Part shown: positions 21,552 to 32,700 of the stretch, in pieces
Layout of the letters: every line of letters begins with the position of its first letter
How positions within the stretch are numbered: the stretch's first letter is position 1
Assembly (NCBI GenBank): GCA_015501075.1
Contig: JADNYJ010000049.1
Span: 1 to 64,000, forward strand
DNA from: Gymnopilus junonius
Lineage: Eukaryota; Basidiomycota; Agaricomycetes; Agaricales; Galerinaceae
Length of the DNA stretch: 64,000 nt
Reading direction: 5' to 3'
The notes under the pieces: generated by a model
Told to the model about the DNA's origin: nothing
The model's database searches: none
What the model saw: the letters and a program-made list of their open reading frames with translations, nothing else
Position numbers and translations under genes: made by a program

Positions 21552-24043
21552 TACCTACAGGCTCTGAAGTCTCTGTAAAGATTCAAATTGCCTGGGATGT
21601 CCAGAAGCAAAAAGTCCTTTTCCTGATGTCCATCCTCATCCTCATCTTCTTCAAGACCCTGGCTAGCTGGAGGTGTCGTGTCTTCACCATGACTGATGTG
21701 GTGCCGTAGAGAGCTTGCTGCAACATGCCTCGAGCACAAAAATCAACTCGAGCGTGGCAAGTTTGTCAAGATGCTGATTGGTAACAAGCATCTGGCCAAG
21801 TGCTTGTAATGATTGGAATGATGCCAGGGCTCCTTGATGGCCTTAATGTGCTTCGACTCCATTATCGAGGAACAGAGCCCATTGGGGGCACCAAACTCCT
21901 TTATGAGGTGATGGTAGTGGGTCAAGGAATGTTGATGTGGGAGGGAGTAGCGTCAGGTCGCACGAGATCAAAGGCGACCCAGTGGTGGTGAAAGTTCTTG
22001 ACTGCTTCATTGATTGATACTAAATCATCATTGTCAATGACGAGTGACGACAAGGTAGCAGAACTCCATGAAAGAGCTAATGGGCAGACCATTTCAGGAG
22101 GAACATGACCCGATGGCAGGTAGGTACACTTTCATCAAGGCTTTGGAGTCATCTCCAGTCCATTGCTTGAACCCATGGCCTTCAGAAAAACATCATAGGC
22201 CTGTGAAGGAGGGAGCAGCGGCAATGCGGTTGTGATGTCTGTTAGAATCCTCTTGGCTTCAGTGGGAGTGTGAATGGCTTGATGTAGTCAGTGACCCAGG
22301 TGATGAGATGGTCCTTGAAAGTCCCCTTGATGATTTGATGAAGGAGGTCAGGCAAAAGGAGTTCATGGATGTCTGCGTGAGGGAATCCATGTGTGAATGG
22401 CTGCAGAAACATGTCAGCAACCCGTAAATCATGATCATTGTGAGTACGTTTGGGAACATACCATAATACCATCCACAATACCATAATCATCCCACAACAA
22501 TTTTGATCCCAATGTCTGCATGAGCTGCTCAGTGAGTTCATGTGCAAACGTCCTCCTCCTCCATGAGATTATCAAAAGGGGCATCACATCTAGGAAGAGA
22601 CTGGTCAACAATCAGATTCTGAACACGATGAGAACGACATCATTAATGCTTACCGGGCACACCAGTTCTGGACAATGCACATGAGAAGGACCTACTCTGG
22701 GTAATCAGCGATGTATGGTCCAAGTCCGTAAATCATTTGGCAGTAGTGGCCATCTGCATACCAAATGACCTCCGTTTTTCCATCCACAGTTTGAGAGATT
22801 GAAGAATGCAGTTGAGTGATGCATGAAAAAGCTGTCGACAAAACACGTGAAACTCATCAGAGTCTTCATGTGCTTTATCAGCTGAAGTCTAGCAATCAAA
22901 TATATGCTAAAGCTTGAACTGGAATTTACTTACTTTTAGGGATTGCGAGAAAGCCCAGCAGCATTAGTGCATTGCGATGAGCTTGATGGACATTGTTATG
23001 AACCAAGCCATTGGATACATAAAGGGGGTAATAGTCGTTCTGACCTGTTGCAACGAAACGGTAGTCTTGTCACTACTGAGAATGACAGGGCAGAATGTGG
23101 CCCCATGCGTAGCTGGATCTTCGCCAATTTTATCCTACAGACAATTAGCGCAGATACAGGGATACAAAAAAGCAGTCACATACAGCCTGTCTCCACGCAA
23201 AATTCCCAGACATGAAATCTGTGTATCGCCGAGTCCCATGCTCATCTCGAACCAACTTTGGTGCAAAATCCATTTCATTTGCGAAGTCACGATTTCCGAG
23301 TTGCTGCTTGATGACCAGACGTGGATCTCGGAACCATACATCGTATGCAGCATGCTTCCATGATGGGCTGTTGGGGTCACTCAATCCAGCACCTTGGTAA
23401 GACACACTGAAAGACTGCCAGGGAACCTCACCGACTTCAACCAAGTTGATTGTTTCATAGAGATCTTCCTTATTGACAAAGGGTGGGTCTTGATCTTCTG
23501 AGAGAGTTGCTGCCCATACTTGCAGGAGGTCATTGATGTTGGTTGCTGACATTTGATCTCGAATATAAAGAAGGTCTGCTAGCTCGAAAGCAGGGCCCCT
23601 TGTTCGAAGGGAAACCAATCAGTCAACAGTTGATCCTCCCATGGCAGTGGAGGGGTGCCTTCATTGAGAAAGTTCCCTTTGGCATCGCAAGGAAGGCCTT
23701 GAATAAGAGTTGAAGTACAATGGTGTACTATGAGCTTTATTGACTTACCATTCAAAAGGGGGTGGTGTTCGAGTACCTCTTTTCAGTGAGGAAGTTTGAC
23801 ATTCAGATCCCCTTCATCTCGCAGCTCAGGTAGCTCGAACATCGGAAAGTCTTGATGGTTTGCAAACTTGGGTGATGGTGCATTTGGTGCGAGATTTGTG
23901 GGAGGTTCTGGCATCAGAGATGGATCTCACTGAGGGACACAGTGTACTCTCATATGGTTTGAGAGCCCGCCTCTGGTAGTAAACATGTCTTTGCATCCAT
24001 TGACTATACATGGGATGTTCCTTGGTTTGATCGTTCGAGGCAT
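21552..24043 (-). pseudogene. Plavaka transposase copy 1, N-terminal and central part
   Basis: The start at 24043 gives a C2H2 finger, IPCIVNGCKDMFTTRGGLSNH, as in other Plavaka proteins. It continues with WQSFSVSYQG, YDVWFRDPR, FANEMDFAPK, RRYTDFMSGNFAWRQA, an SVATGQNDYYPLYV-like block, IYGLGPYIADYPE, FTHGFPHADIHELLLPDLLHQIIKGTFKDHLITW, then FGAPNGLC...ESKHIKA and a C-terminal segment ending RACRYP at the AAGGA border. TGA stops after HCVPQ and after VKLPH plus several frameshifts inactivate it. The remaining C-terminal part is 18 kb away at 2964-3615. It is divergently arranged with the DUF6532-like gene to its right. Confidence 0.85.
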
Positions 24044-24489
24044 GGAACAAGGGAAGAGTCGAAGGGGCTAGAGTAAACAGAGATGCATGAGCACTGACAA
24101 CGAGGTTTGAATTTGAAATTTCGGAAAAAAATGGAGCTTACCATTGCCACATCAACATTCCTCACTCTTGAACCACGACCACCTTTATCATGCCCCCAAG
24201 TCCAAACAGACCTCCGATGCTGCTGCACGGTTCAAGTCGTCATTGTGACTAGGAAGACAAACAAAGATGCACATCCAGGTCAGATCGTCCATGGCAATGG
24301 TTGAAAGCGATGTACCAAAGAAGAAATGGCCGAGTACAGGGCTGAGTTGGCCTGTGCGCAGGAGGAGAAAAAATGGGTCAAAGAAGAGAACCTTCGCACT
24401 GTGGCTGCCATCGAAGACAAGCTATGCTGCAAGGATATCGAGTGTAATGCACCTTGACCAGTGACTGCCAGCCCGCATTCCGTCTGCCA

Positions 24490-26333
24490 GCGAGAGCTTC
24501 ATCTACAATGGCGGATGTGGTGACTCAATCTGAATCTAGGGAAGATGAACAAGATAACAAGGTTAGTTGACTTGTCTATTGCAATGACAAGTTGGCACTC
24601 ACTTTTTGAGATCCACAGGAGAAGGGAACATGGTCGATGTTGAGCAAGATCATGTTGACAGTGGGGAATCAGATGTGTATGATCCAGAAGGTGATGATGG
24701 TTGGGATGAGAGTGAAGTCAAAGCGAGGCAATGAGTGATGATGAACTCAGAGATAAGCCGTCGAAGCCTGTCACTAAAGATCAAAAGGCTAAAACTGGCC
24801 AAGCTGACATCAGTGCTCTTCGACAGACCATACCCACGGCCCTCCCACCTCTCATTCCATTACTCCCACCACTACAGAAACAAAACGGCAAAGTAAGTTC
24901 TGACCTATTGTTATCTTATGATCTTTTATATGACATTTCTTTACCTCTAGCCATGAGCGCGGACTAAGCAAGAAAGCTAAGAAGAATGACCCCAAGTGTG
25001 GCCCTGCAGGCATGATCAAAGGTTGGCAGGCAGCCGAGGATGTGAAGCTCACTGCTTCTCTTCAGGCAAAGACCAACAAAGAAGAAGATTTGATGGTGCG
25101 CATGGGGGATTTGTGGGGGATGAGGAGACAGATGATGTCAAACGTTTGGCTTTATCGAGCTTGACGAAGACCTCAAGAAGCTGCTGGTACGTCTTCACTT
25201 GCCTCACTTCATCGAAATTTTCTAACTTCAGCTCCAGCCTTCTGTCGTCAAGGTAACCGAAGCCAAGTCTGGACCTCCAGCTCATATGAAGAAGGATGCT
25301 CGTGGTGGTGCCAGGAAAGTGAGGGAGTCTAACCTTCCTGATGGGGCTGCCAAAGACTTTTGAAACAAAGTGACCCCCAAGGTCCGGATTCTTGCCGTAC
25401 TATGCCCAGTGCTTGGAAAGGTCTCTCTGTCCCTCAGATTCAGTCATTGGTGGACAAAGTGTATGGGGCTGGAACCCATACTGTTAAGCATGACTCTCCC
25501 TGGTGGGACCTAGTGAGTTTTTTCTATCATCTCCAACTTCTATCACTCACATCGAAGTTCATGAGGTGAGTTACAGACTTAGTGATTGGCGCAGTCACTT
25601 CATCAAGCATGCTCATATTGCAGTCGGAATCATATGGCAGTTTTCGATTATGCGGAAGAAGAATACACCAAAGAAGACCTCGCCAAGTACGTCAAGAAAT
25701 ATACATCACTTGAAGGAAGCAAGCACCTACTGCTCGGTTCCACTGGGGGAGTTGGGAAGTTGACGATGAGGATGACATGAGGGTCAAATGCAAAGTAAGT
25801 GTTCCTGGGTTTCTTTCTCGGGAATTGTAGGCTAACACAGTCTCTAAGGGATGCTTCCAAAATGAATTGATCCTTTACACCCTAGCAAACGCTCACTTCA
25901 GTGAGTTTGAAGACATCCCCGATCCTCAAGACATATACAATGATGAAATGCCCATTGGGGCATTGATTTTAGCTCTTCAAGCTGTGAGTTCATGCTACCT
26001 TTTGTTCACTCATCACTCATCCCACCTGATAGGTTGAGCATGCCTTCAAGTTTTGGACTACAGGCGAATTTGTAGAAGACTCAAAGCTCAAGTTCAATGC
26101 TGACACATATGATGATTTGTTAGAATGCAAGAAGAAGCCCGACGGATCAGTCAAAGAAGTCCTCACATGTTGCTCAAGCCTTTACTTGCTGTCAGTTCAA
26201 AGCCTCGAGAAGAAGCATTGGGTCAGCATTTTTGAGGCCCAAGTGCGATTCTGGGGCAGTCCAAAGTTGGCAAGAAGAAGAAGGGCTGCAGCAAGTCAGC
26301 CTCCTCAGCTGCTAGCTCAGAGGTAGAGCTCAG
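24490..26333 (+). pseudogene. DUF6532-like gene of the outer Plavaka element, decayed
   Basis: Exon pieces on the plus strand: MSDDELRDKPSKPVTKDQK (24731), GLSKKAKKND...AAEDVKL (about 24960-25060), PPAHMKKDARGGARKVRES (about 25270-25330), MPSAWKGLSVPQIQSLVDKV, WRSHFIKHAHIAV, HMAVFDYAEEEYTKEDLA, then NELILYTLANAHF, an intron, and VEHAFKFWTTGEFVEDS to the stop near 26325. The last two exons splice cleanly (intron about 25984-26033). The pair of helical blocks resembles DUF6532 and the intact gene at 4430-6413, though the match is weaker. At least three frameshifts and a TGA (after AAKDF, probably an old Arg) show decay. It sits against the right TIR. Confidence 0.6.
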
Positions 26334-26499
26334 GAGTCAATGCCTGTGTTTACCCTTCATTCTGATGAAGACTCCAATGAAGAGTAGTTATTATGTAGTA
26401 TAGCTGTATTAGCTCATTGAATGGATTGATTTTGCTCATTATAATTTATTATCCTATGGAAAGATCTGAAAGATGTAAGCCCAAAAGACCCACATCATC

Positions 26500-26621
26500 T
26501 TTATAACGATGACCTTGGTCTTTGAAAGATGAAGCTAGGTCTGTCAAAGACATGTACCTTTCTTTCGAAAGACCTCAGTCTTTTAGGTCTTTCAGGTCTT
26601 TCCCAAAGACATGAAAGATGT
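26500..26621 (-). repeat. Right subterminal repeat array (AAAGACCT-like)
   Basis: Inverted equivalents of the left-end AGGTCTTT motif occur at least eight times in 120 bp, in both orientations around 26510-26600. This matches the left array at 2790-2901 and supports one element with both ends preserved. Confidence 0.6.
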
Positions 26622-26651
26622 GAAAGAACTTTCTGACATTTTCCTGATGTA
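26622..26651 (-). repeat. Right terminal inverted repeat of the outer Plavaka element
   Basis: Reverse complement starts TACATCAGGAAAA followed by AGTTCTTTCA after a short spacer, matching 2762-2791. Confidence 0.75.
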
Positions 26652-26968
26652 CCTACAAACTGCAGCCAAAGGCCGTGGAACCTGGATATGGCCCCTGCCA
26701 CCATCTACCTACGGCCGGCAATGGGGCCTTTGCACACAGGTACATTGTCAACCCCAAAATGGGTTCACTTCCTTATGCTAGATACAGTCTCCCTATGGCT
26801 GCCATCTGGCCCATGGGCCCAGCAATGCCATTGTTGAATCAAGCTCACCCTTCTTCCATGTCTGCATAGAATAATGATCACTGGCCTCATTAATAATGTA
26901 CATTGCACCTCTGGATAATAAAATTGTTCTTTCATAATTTCTTCTCTGTCTCCTTTGAATGTACTATT
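26652..26968. other. Right flank of the Plavaka composite
   Basis: A short plus-strand frame rich in Pro, Met and Ala ends at 26869 (...AIWPMGPAMP...). It could be a last exon of a disrupted gene, but no partner exon is seen left of 2762, so no gene is called. Confidence 0.3.
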
Positions 26969-27498
26969 GCATTTCATTCAATTCACCACCCCCTGTGACC
27001 TGTGACCTGCCCAGTGAAATGCCAGGTTCACCAGGTGGGCTTGGGACCTGTGACCTACCTAAAATTTCACCAGTCTTACAGAGTTGTTGTGGTGGACTGG
27101 TAGTATGTGTCAAAGTAGTTCAATGACTGCTCTAGGCAGTGGGTTCGATTCTCACCTGATGTGTTCTTTTTCGACTACTTACTAACGTAGCAATCATCTG
27201 TCTGATTTTGGTAGCATGATATCAAACCCAGTTATGAAGACTCAGACATTGACCTCTAAGCCACAAAATACTTAGTTTAACTAATTACAGTCTCACAACT
27301 TTTATTTCTAGTAATTTAAGAATGCCAGAGTGGCAGTTCACCAGTTCTGGGGTGATTTTTGCGATTTTAAGTGCAAAAATGACCAAATTTATGGCCATCA
27401 AATGGTTTCGCCACTCAGCCTTGTGACCATGGACAACTGTGACATTTCGCCGATTTTGGAGGGCCTGTGACCCGTGACCGGTGAATTGAACGAAATGC
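26969..27498. repeat. Stretch bounded by 19-bp inverted repeats, containing a SINE-like unit
   Basis: GCATTTCATTCAATTCACC at 26969-26987 is matched inverted at 27480-27498 with one mismatch. Just inside are CCTGTGACCTGTGACC (left) and CCTGTGACCCGTGACC (right) in the same orientation. Within lies a tRNA-derived unit with A-box TGGTGGACTGGTAG (27090-27103) and B-box GGTTCGATTCT (27142-27152). It resembles a small non-autonomous element, class uncertain. Confidence 0.5.
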
Positions 27499-27513
27499 AA
27501 CAGTATCTCGACG

Positions 27514-28201
27514 ATGCCAGCTGCACCCGTCCCTGCTCAAGATGCATCACAGCATCCTCAACTTGCTCTTTGGATTGGCAAAGGAAAGAAATACAAGGAT
27601 GTACCAGATTTCAGATCATTACCAGACGTCGCAAGGCATTTGAAAAGGGACAGCTGGCCAAAGATCTTGCTACAGCGAAAGTTAACCAGTTGTCGAAGCT
27701 GACACCGAACTGCTATGGGATTGTGATGGTCGATGGCCAGCTTGTGATTGCGAAAGGTATGTGTTACATTGTTAGTCACACCTATCAACGTCATTTCTTA
27801 TCATTCGAAAACCTTTAGTGCTCACAATGTACGAGAGAGGTGGAGGAAAGACAGCCAAGCATGGATGGGTATCGGAAGCTGGATCAATTGGGGCTGTTTC
27901 CTACCTTCCCGCGCAGGTCTGGTGCCAACATCGTCAACGGAATTTCAAGGCACTGTGGGGTGCCATGGCACGCTTGCAGCTTCCAAGATTTGCCCATCTT
28001 CCCACCGGTGCCTTCCTCTACTTTGTTCCGGGAAACTGCATCAATCTTGTCAGCAATGGGATGTATCTGGAGCTCAGCCTTGCTTTCTATAATGAGGTAT
28101 TCACCAAGCTGGTTCAGCAGAAGGTTTCTATAGTAGCCGCAGTCAAATCCTTGACTTCCACTAGGCAGAAGAAAAAAGGTGAGGATGAAGACGAAATATA
28201 A
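27514..28201 (+). pseudogene. Uncharacterised two-exon gene, probably frameshifted
   Basis: From 27514 a frame gives MPAAPVPAQDASQHPQLAL and a KGKKYKDVPDFRSLPDVARH stretch; near 27645 the sensible frame shifts by one base to GQLAKDLATAK...YGIVMVDGQLVIAK, an intron follows (about 27756-27819), and exon 2 gives YERGGGKTAKHGWVSEAG, LQLPRFAHLPTGAFLYFV and a Lys/Glu-rich end at 28201. The style is that of an Agaricomycete orphan family. No catalytic motif is seen. The one-base shift suggests a recent pseudogene; an unrecognised intron could also explain it. Confidence 0.45.
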
Positions 28202-28866
28202 GTAACTTTTCTGTCTGGAAATCATAGTATCGTGTCTCAGAACAGTGTAGGTAGCTCAGGGAATTTTTTACGAAATTTTTTACTATTTTTCACGATTTTT
28301 TACAACTTGGATACATAGTCCACCTAAAAATGGGCGAAATTTTGACCAGGATACGAAATCTACCCCAAAATCCCCGTTGGAGGCAAAAATCTTGTCTCCC
28401 CATTTTCACCCAAAAAGGGCCGATTTCGTATTCGAGTTCTCTCAGGATAAATGGGGGTCCTGTGCACATCTGACATTTCAGAGCTTAATGATCAGTGACC
28501 AGAAATTGCGAAATCGTTGAAATCAGTGCAGGTTTAGACAAAGATGTTTTATAGCCCTCATAGGCGAAGTGCTCTAGACAGAGTCCTTGAAGACAGCAGT
28601 AAACTACTGTCAGACAGCTCGGACCGGCACCATCAGACAGTGATAAAACAGTAGGGCAGGTAGGCTCAAATATCATTTAACTCGTTCCAAAGAGTGTTTG
28701 GTCCGAATCAGCTCTCTTGGTTCGAAGTCGAGTTACCAAAACCTCGGTCGACGATACCAGGCCCGGACGTGGCTGTCAGTTGTCAAACCTCAAGAAAAAA
28801 GTGAATCTACTAAAGTGAGATAACATAACCCCGAAAATGGAGTACATACCGACATGGGAGTCCAAT
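28202..28866. other. AT-rich intergenic stretch
   Basis: There are repeated TTTTTTAC words at 28265-28305 and a 10-bp inverted pair, ATACGAAATC/GATTTCGTAT, about 70 bp apart (28351-28435). A 15-bp word at 28447-28461 recurs inverted at 2723-2737. No gene was recognised. It marks the transition from mobile DNA to host genes. Confidence 0.45.
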
Positions 28867-29774
28867 TCATTCGGAGTTCTTTTTCTTCTTCCTCTTTTTT
28901 GGATTTGCGGAAACATCGCCAGGTTCACCGACAATTGTATCGCGTTCACGCTCGCGTTTCTTTTTCCCCGAACGTGCACCATTAATGACGTTGTCGGAAT
29001 TAGATGTCAGAGCCGCTGGTGCAGTCTGCAGGTCTTTAGGCACATCTATACCCGCGGGTTTCAAAAATGTCGTCGATTTGGGAGGGACATCATCGGACCG
29101 GGCCTGTGTTCGCAGGTCAGTGCCTACGCCACCGTTTTCAAAGATTGCCTGTCTCGCTGTTTTGGAGTCGTCTTTGCGTTTGGATTTGGGTTTCTCAATC
29201 CTTTCAAAATCGCGCAGTTGTCCAGATGAGCCGGTTGCAGATATTGATATAGGCCTAGGATGAACCTTACGACCCTTATACTCTGATGGAGGGGCTGATA
29301 TTGCTGGAGTCGTTGCCGATAGATTAGTCTATAATGGAGAAGGCGTCAGTCACGAGGTAGCGAAGTTCATACTGAAAACTACAAAAAGGACATTACCTCC
29401 ATAGTAACTTCTTGTCCTTGCTTATTGAAAATACGACGACCGGTCGTTTTTCTAATATCCACGTTATCACTTTCACTGGTGTCCTCATCTCTTGTTGAGA
29501 AAATGAAAGGTAAATACGATGCCTCATGGACATCTGAGGATCTAGGAATTCGAAGAATGAAGAGGCCGACAGTCGGACATGAGATTAAAACACACTCAGA
29601 TTGGGTATCCCTGGAAATTCCCCAAGAATCTCGCACAGCTTGACTGACTTCCCACTTCCCGTCATCCTGAACCTCTGCTCGATCCAGCTCAACTTCTTTC
29701 AGTTGTTTGGCGCGCTGTGCATTTTGCATGAATCGAAGGCTAAGTGTGCTGTTGCTGAGACCTTTGCTTGTCAT
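28867..29774 (-). CDS. MPP6: MPP6-like nuclear exosome cofactor
   Basis: Exons 29397-29774 and 28867-29328 joined by a 68-nt GT-AG intron give 840 nt including the stop (279 residues). The N-terminus, GLSNSTLSLRFMQNAQRAKQ, is the conserved MPP6 signature that tethers helicase Mtr4 to the Rrp6-containing exosome for rRNA processing and RNA surveillance. EASYLPF and RRIFNKQGQE follow, then a long basic tail ending in KKRKKKKNSE, fitting a nuclear RNA-associated protein. A further in-frame 54-nt intron (GTGTGT...CTAG, about 29537-29590) may be spliced, which would give 261 residues. Fungal members are longer than animal ones, as here. It is the first convincing host gene to the right of the transposon block. 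Confidence 0.75.
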
Positions 29775-32700
29775 GATGGTCGGTTTTTGTGAACGTTTGG
29801 AGAAGGACTGTGTAGGGTCAAAGGTAGCTGGGGCTAGATGTACGCCTTATTATGTAATCGGAAATTCAACCTCAGCCAATGTTGAAGTTCAGACGACCTT
29901 TTTGTTACTTACTGCGACACCAATATCACAAGGGAACTCGTCTTACTCTGCAGGGATGCTGGAAAACCTTTCTGGAATTGCTTTGGCACATATAGAACCT
30001 CATTCTATGGATATACTTCATAGAGGACATCACCTCCAGCCTGAGCTAAAAGTCGTCGGGCAATGGCAGCATATCGAAATGTACTCATCTACAGACCAAT
30101 CAAAGACTTCAAGGCCTTTTGATTTTTTGTTCTGATTGGATTACGCTATGTAGATGGTCCCTCGACTCAAATCCGCTGCTGTTATCCACACTATCAGAGC
30201 CCAGGGTCGCGCGCTTTTCTACTTACAATGTCTCCAATCGGTACCTGCTATGGAGTTCCTCCTGCATTCCAGTTCCAATGTTGACTGGCTATACAGAGAT
30301 GTTATTTTAGTCTGTCTTTTTGCCATGGTATCTGTTTAGGAGTCGCTTCTTTTCGTCGCATTCAAAACTTCAATTATACCATATCCATATCTATACGCCC
30401 ATCACTTTGAAAAAGTGTAACATCGTATCCGTTGTCATATTTGAAAGAGGATACAAGAATCGGCTGGGACAAGATCTTCGAGATCTTTCTTCTTCGAGAT
30501 TGTCGCCAAACTCCTCGCTCTTTGTTCTTCTGCCGTCAAGCCCCACGACAGGCACAAAAAATAGTACCGGATTGGTCAAGCACAAGGAACGATGTCGCTC
30601 ATGATCTTAGGGATGGATTTCTTATCTGCGGCTCCGCTCTGAATAGGTATCCTTCCACATGGCCGAGAATAGTGCTCTTTTCGAGACTTTCTTTTCCCAA
30701 TTCGCGATGGCCTCGCATACGCAACTAGCAAGGCTTGTCGGCTACATCGAAGGAACTGCCTACATTTTTGGATCTTTTTTTACTCGATATTTAGGCTTTA
30801 CAAAGTGGAAAGTACCGCTGAAAGGAAATATATACTTGTCCAATTTAGGGCGACAACTGCCGCATGGTTTCCGCAGGATCGTCAGGACATGCCTGTTGGA
30901 ATTGTTGGGCAGCCGAATAAACTTAGCTTCAGGTAGAGAGTGGCGCATTACTTGGAGAATCAAGCCAGGTCGAGCCACGTGTGTTCCAACCCAAGGTTCT
31001 GTTTGGCCATCTCAAGGTTTTGACAATAGACCTTGTCTTCTGTTAGATACCTACTATGTAGAAAAGGAGGAATTCCCACTCGGTTTGACTCGCAGTCCTC
31101 GATCTTAAAGATGTCTTGTCAAGTCCAACGCACCTTTTTCCGCAGAGAGCTCCATGGTATGCCAAAAACACACTTCCGGTAGTAATGGCTGTCGGTTCAG
31201 ATCGCGAACTACAAATTCAAGTAACACTAATCTAGTTATTTTTCATGGAATTGACGCGACCTGTCAGGTACCGGCGAGTAGGAAATATTGAGGTATCCCC
31301 GGGTAAGGTATTTCAGCTCCGAACCCACGTCGCTGCATAAAAAAAAACCCCTTATAGGCATCAGTTTACCTACCACGCGCCAGTCACTCTTAAGTAGAAG
31401 TAATCCAATGACAAGATCTTTGTTGGAAACCAAGGTGCCAAATTTACCGAGGTTGCTCGAAATATCCATCACATCCAAACAGGCTTTGGCATCCAGACTG
31501 AAGATGATCATTGTCAAGAAGTGTACTATTCAGGTTTGGTAAGGGCTGCGAAATCAGAACAGTCAGCCCGATTTGGGGATATAACTCCTAGATCTTTCTT
31601 ATCGGTATGGCATATTATCTCAAGCTTTCTACAACTGTCAGAGAGAGGAGCAAGAGCAATCATTATCAGGTCTTCTTCACATCAAAGTATTGTTCCAATA
31701 ATTCTCACCAGTTTTTTTCTGCGCCACCTGGAATTTATTTTTGTAGCTGAATGCCTCAGCATGAGGAATGTCCGCTGAGTGTTCGATTTTTAATTTAAGT
31801 GAGGGACAGGACAGGAGGAAAAGGAAAAATGATAAGTCATGGCCGTACTATTGTTACGAGCCGACTCGGCTGAACATCATTCGGGAGTGCAGTCAAGCCA
31901 AACGACAAGAACATGTATCTGAGTGTCTCTGCTCTGCATCAACTGAAGTGTAAATGCTGCCAGCGCTCATGCGTGCACTCGACGTACCTTGATAGATGCA
32001 GTTCAGTGACGTGTCTTTCAACAGCTTGTGGCTAGGCGACAAACAACGACGTTTACAGCAGGAATCCTTGGTCAGACGGACTCGACATGGCTCATACAGG
32101 CAGAAACCGGTAATGTCGGGTATCCGTTGATAGAGCTTCGGCGAGCCGTCCAGAGACCAGATGACATTCATTTTACCAAGTAACAATGTCTGTTGGTAAG
32201 ATGAGTGAAAATATCTCAGCGCGAGCTAGAAGCCATCAAGCAGTCCAAGGGCCAATACAAGCACAGCAGACCAACGAATAAAGGAACTGCAGACATCGGA
32301 TCTCGGGAGGATATCGCAGAAATATTCTTCATTGCAGACCTTGCATGCGCCTGGAGGTCCATCCGTGTCAATCAAACAAAAGAGAAGCGCAAATGACATC
32401 TTGTTCGTCATCCTATACCCCAGAAAAGATGCATTAACAGTTAGAATGTGGAGATTCCTAGGGCTGCGCTGACCTGACGTACTGTCGTACGGAGATTGTC
32501 ATTTGTTCCAGTGACCTTTAGCGACTAAGGAAGCTGAGCCGAGTCAAACCTGGGTGTCTTTTGTGGTGCTGTCTGGGGTGGGGGCATGGAGAGATAATTG
32601 CTCTCTGCTCCTCGATGGAAATGTCCACTGAACGACGGGCAGCAGCCCTGAGATTTGAACTATTAGCGATTTATTGAAACCCCCCATTTTCCCAGTTGAG

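Larger units (their letters stand above)
2762..26651. mobile_element. Outer Plavaka (KDZ-related) DNA transposon, 23.9 kb with nested insertions
   Basis: The two extremities carry the same sequence in opposite orientation: TACATCAGGAAAA, a short variable spacer, then AGTTCTTTC, at 2762-2791 and at 26622-26651. Just inside both ends are clusters of an AGGTCTTT-like motif. The transposase C-terminus sits against the left end on the minus strand, and a divergent DUF6532-like gene sits against the right end on the plus strand. Removing the nested 17.9-kb insertion (3616-21546) leaves about 6 kb, a reasonable size for one such element. I could not find a clear target-site duplication at the outer ends (flanks GTC and CCT), so the exact boundary is inferred from the TIRs alone. 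Confidence 0.75.

Noticed and set aside
30659..31108. 149-codon plus-strand open frame
   Set aside because: No recognisable motif, unusual composition, overlapping frames on the other strand and no splice partners.
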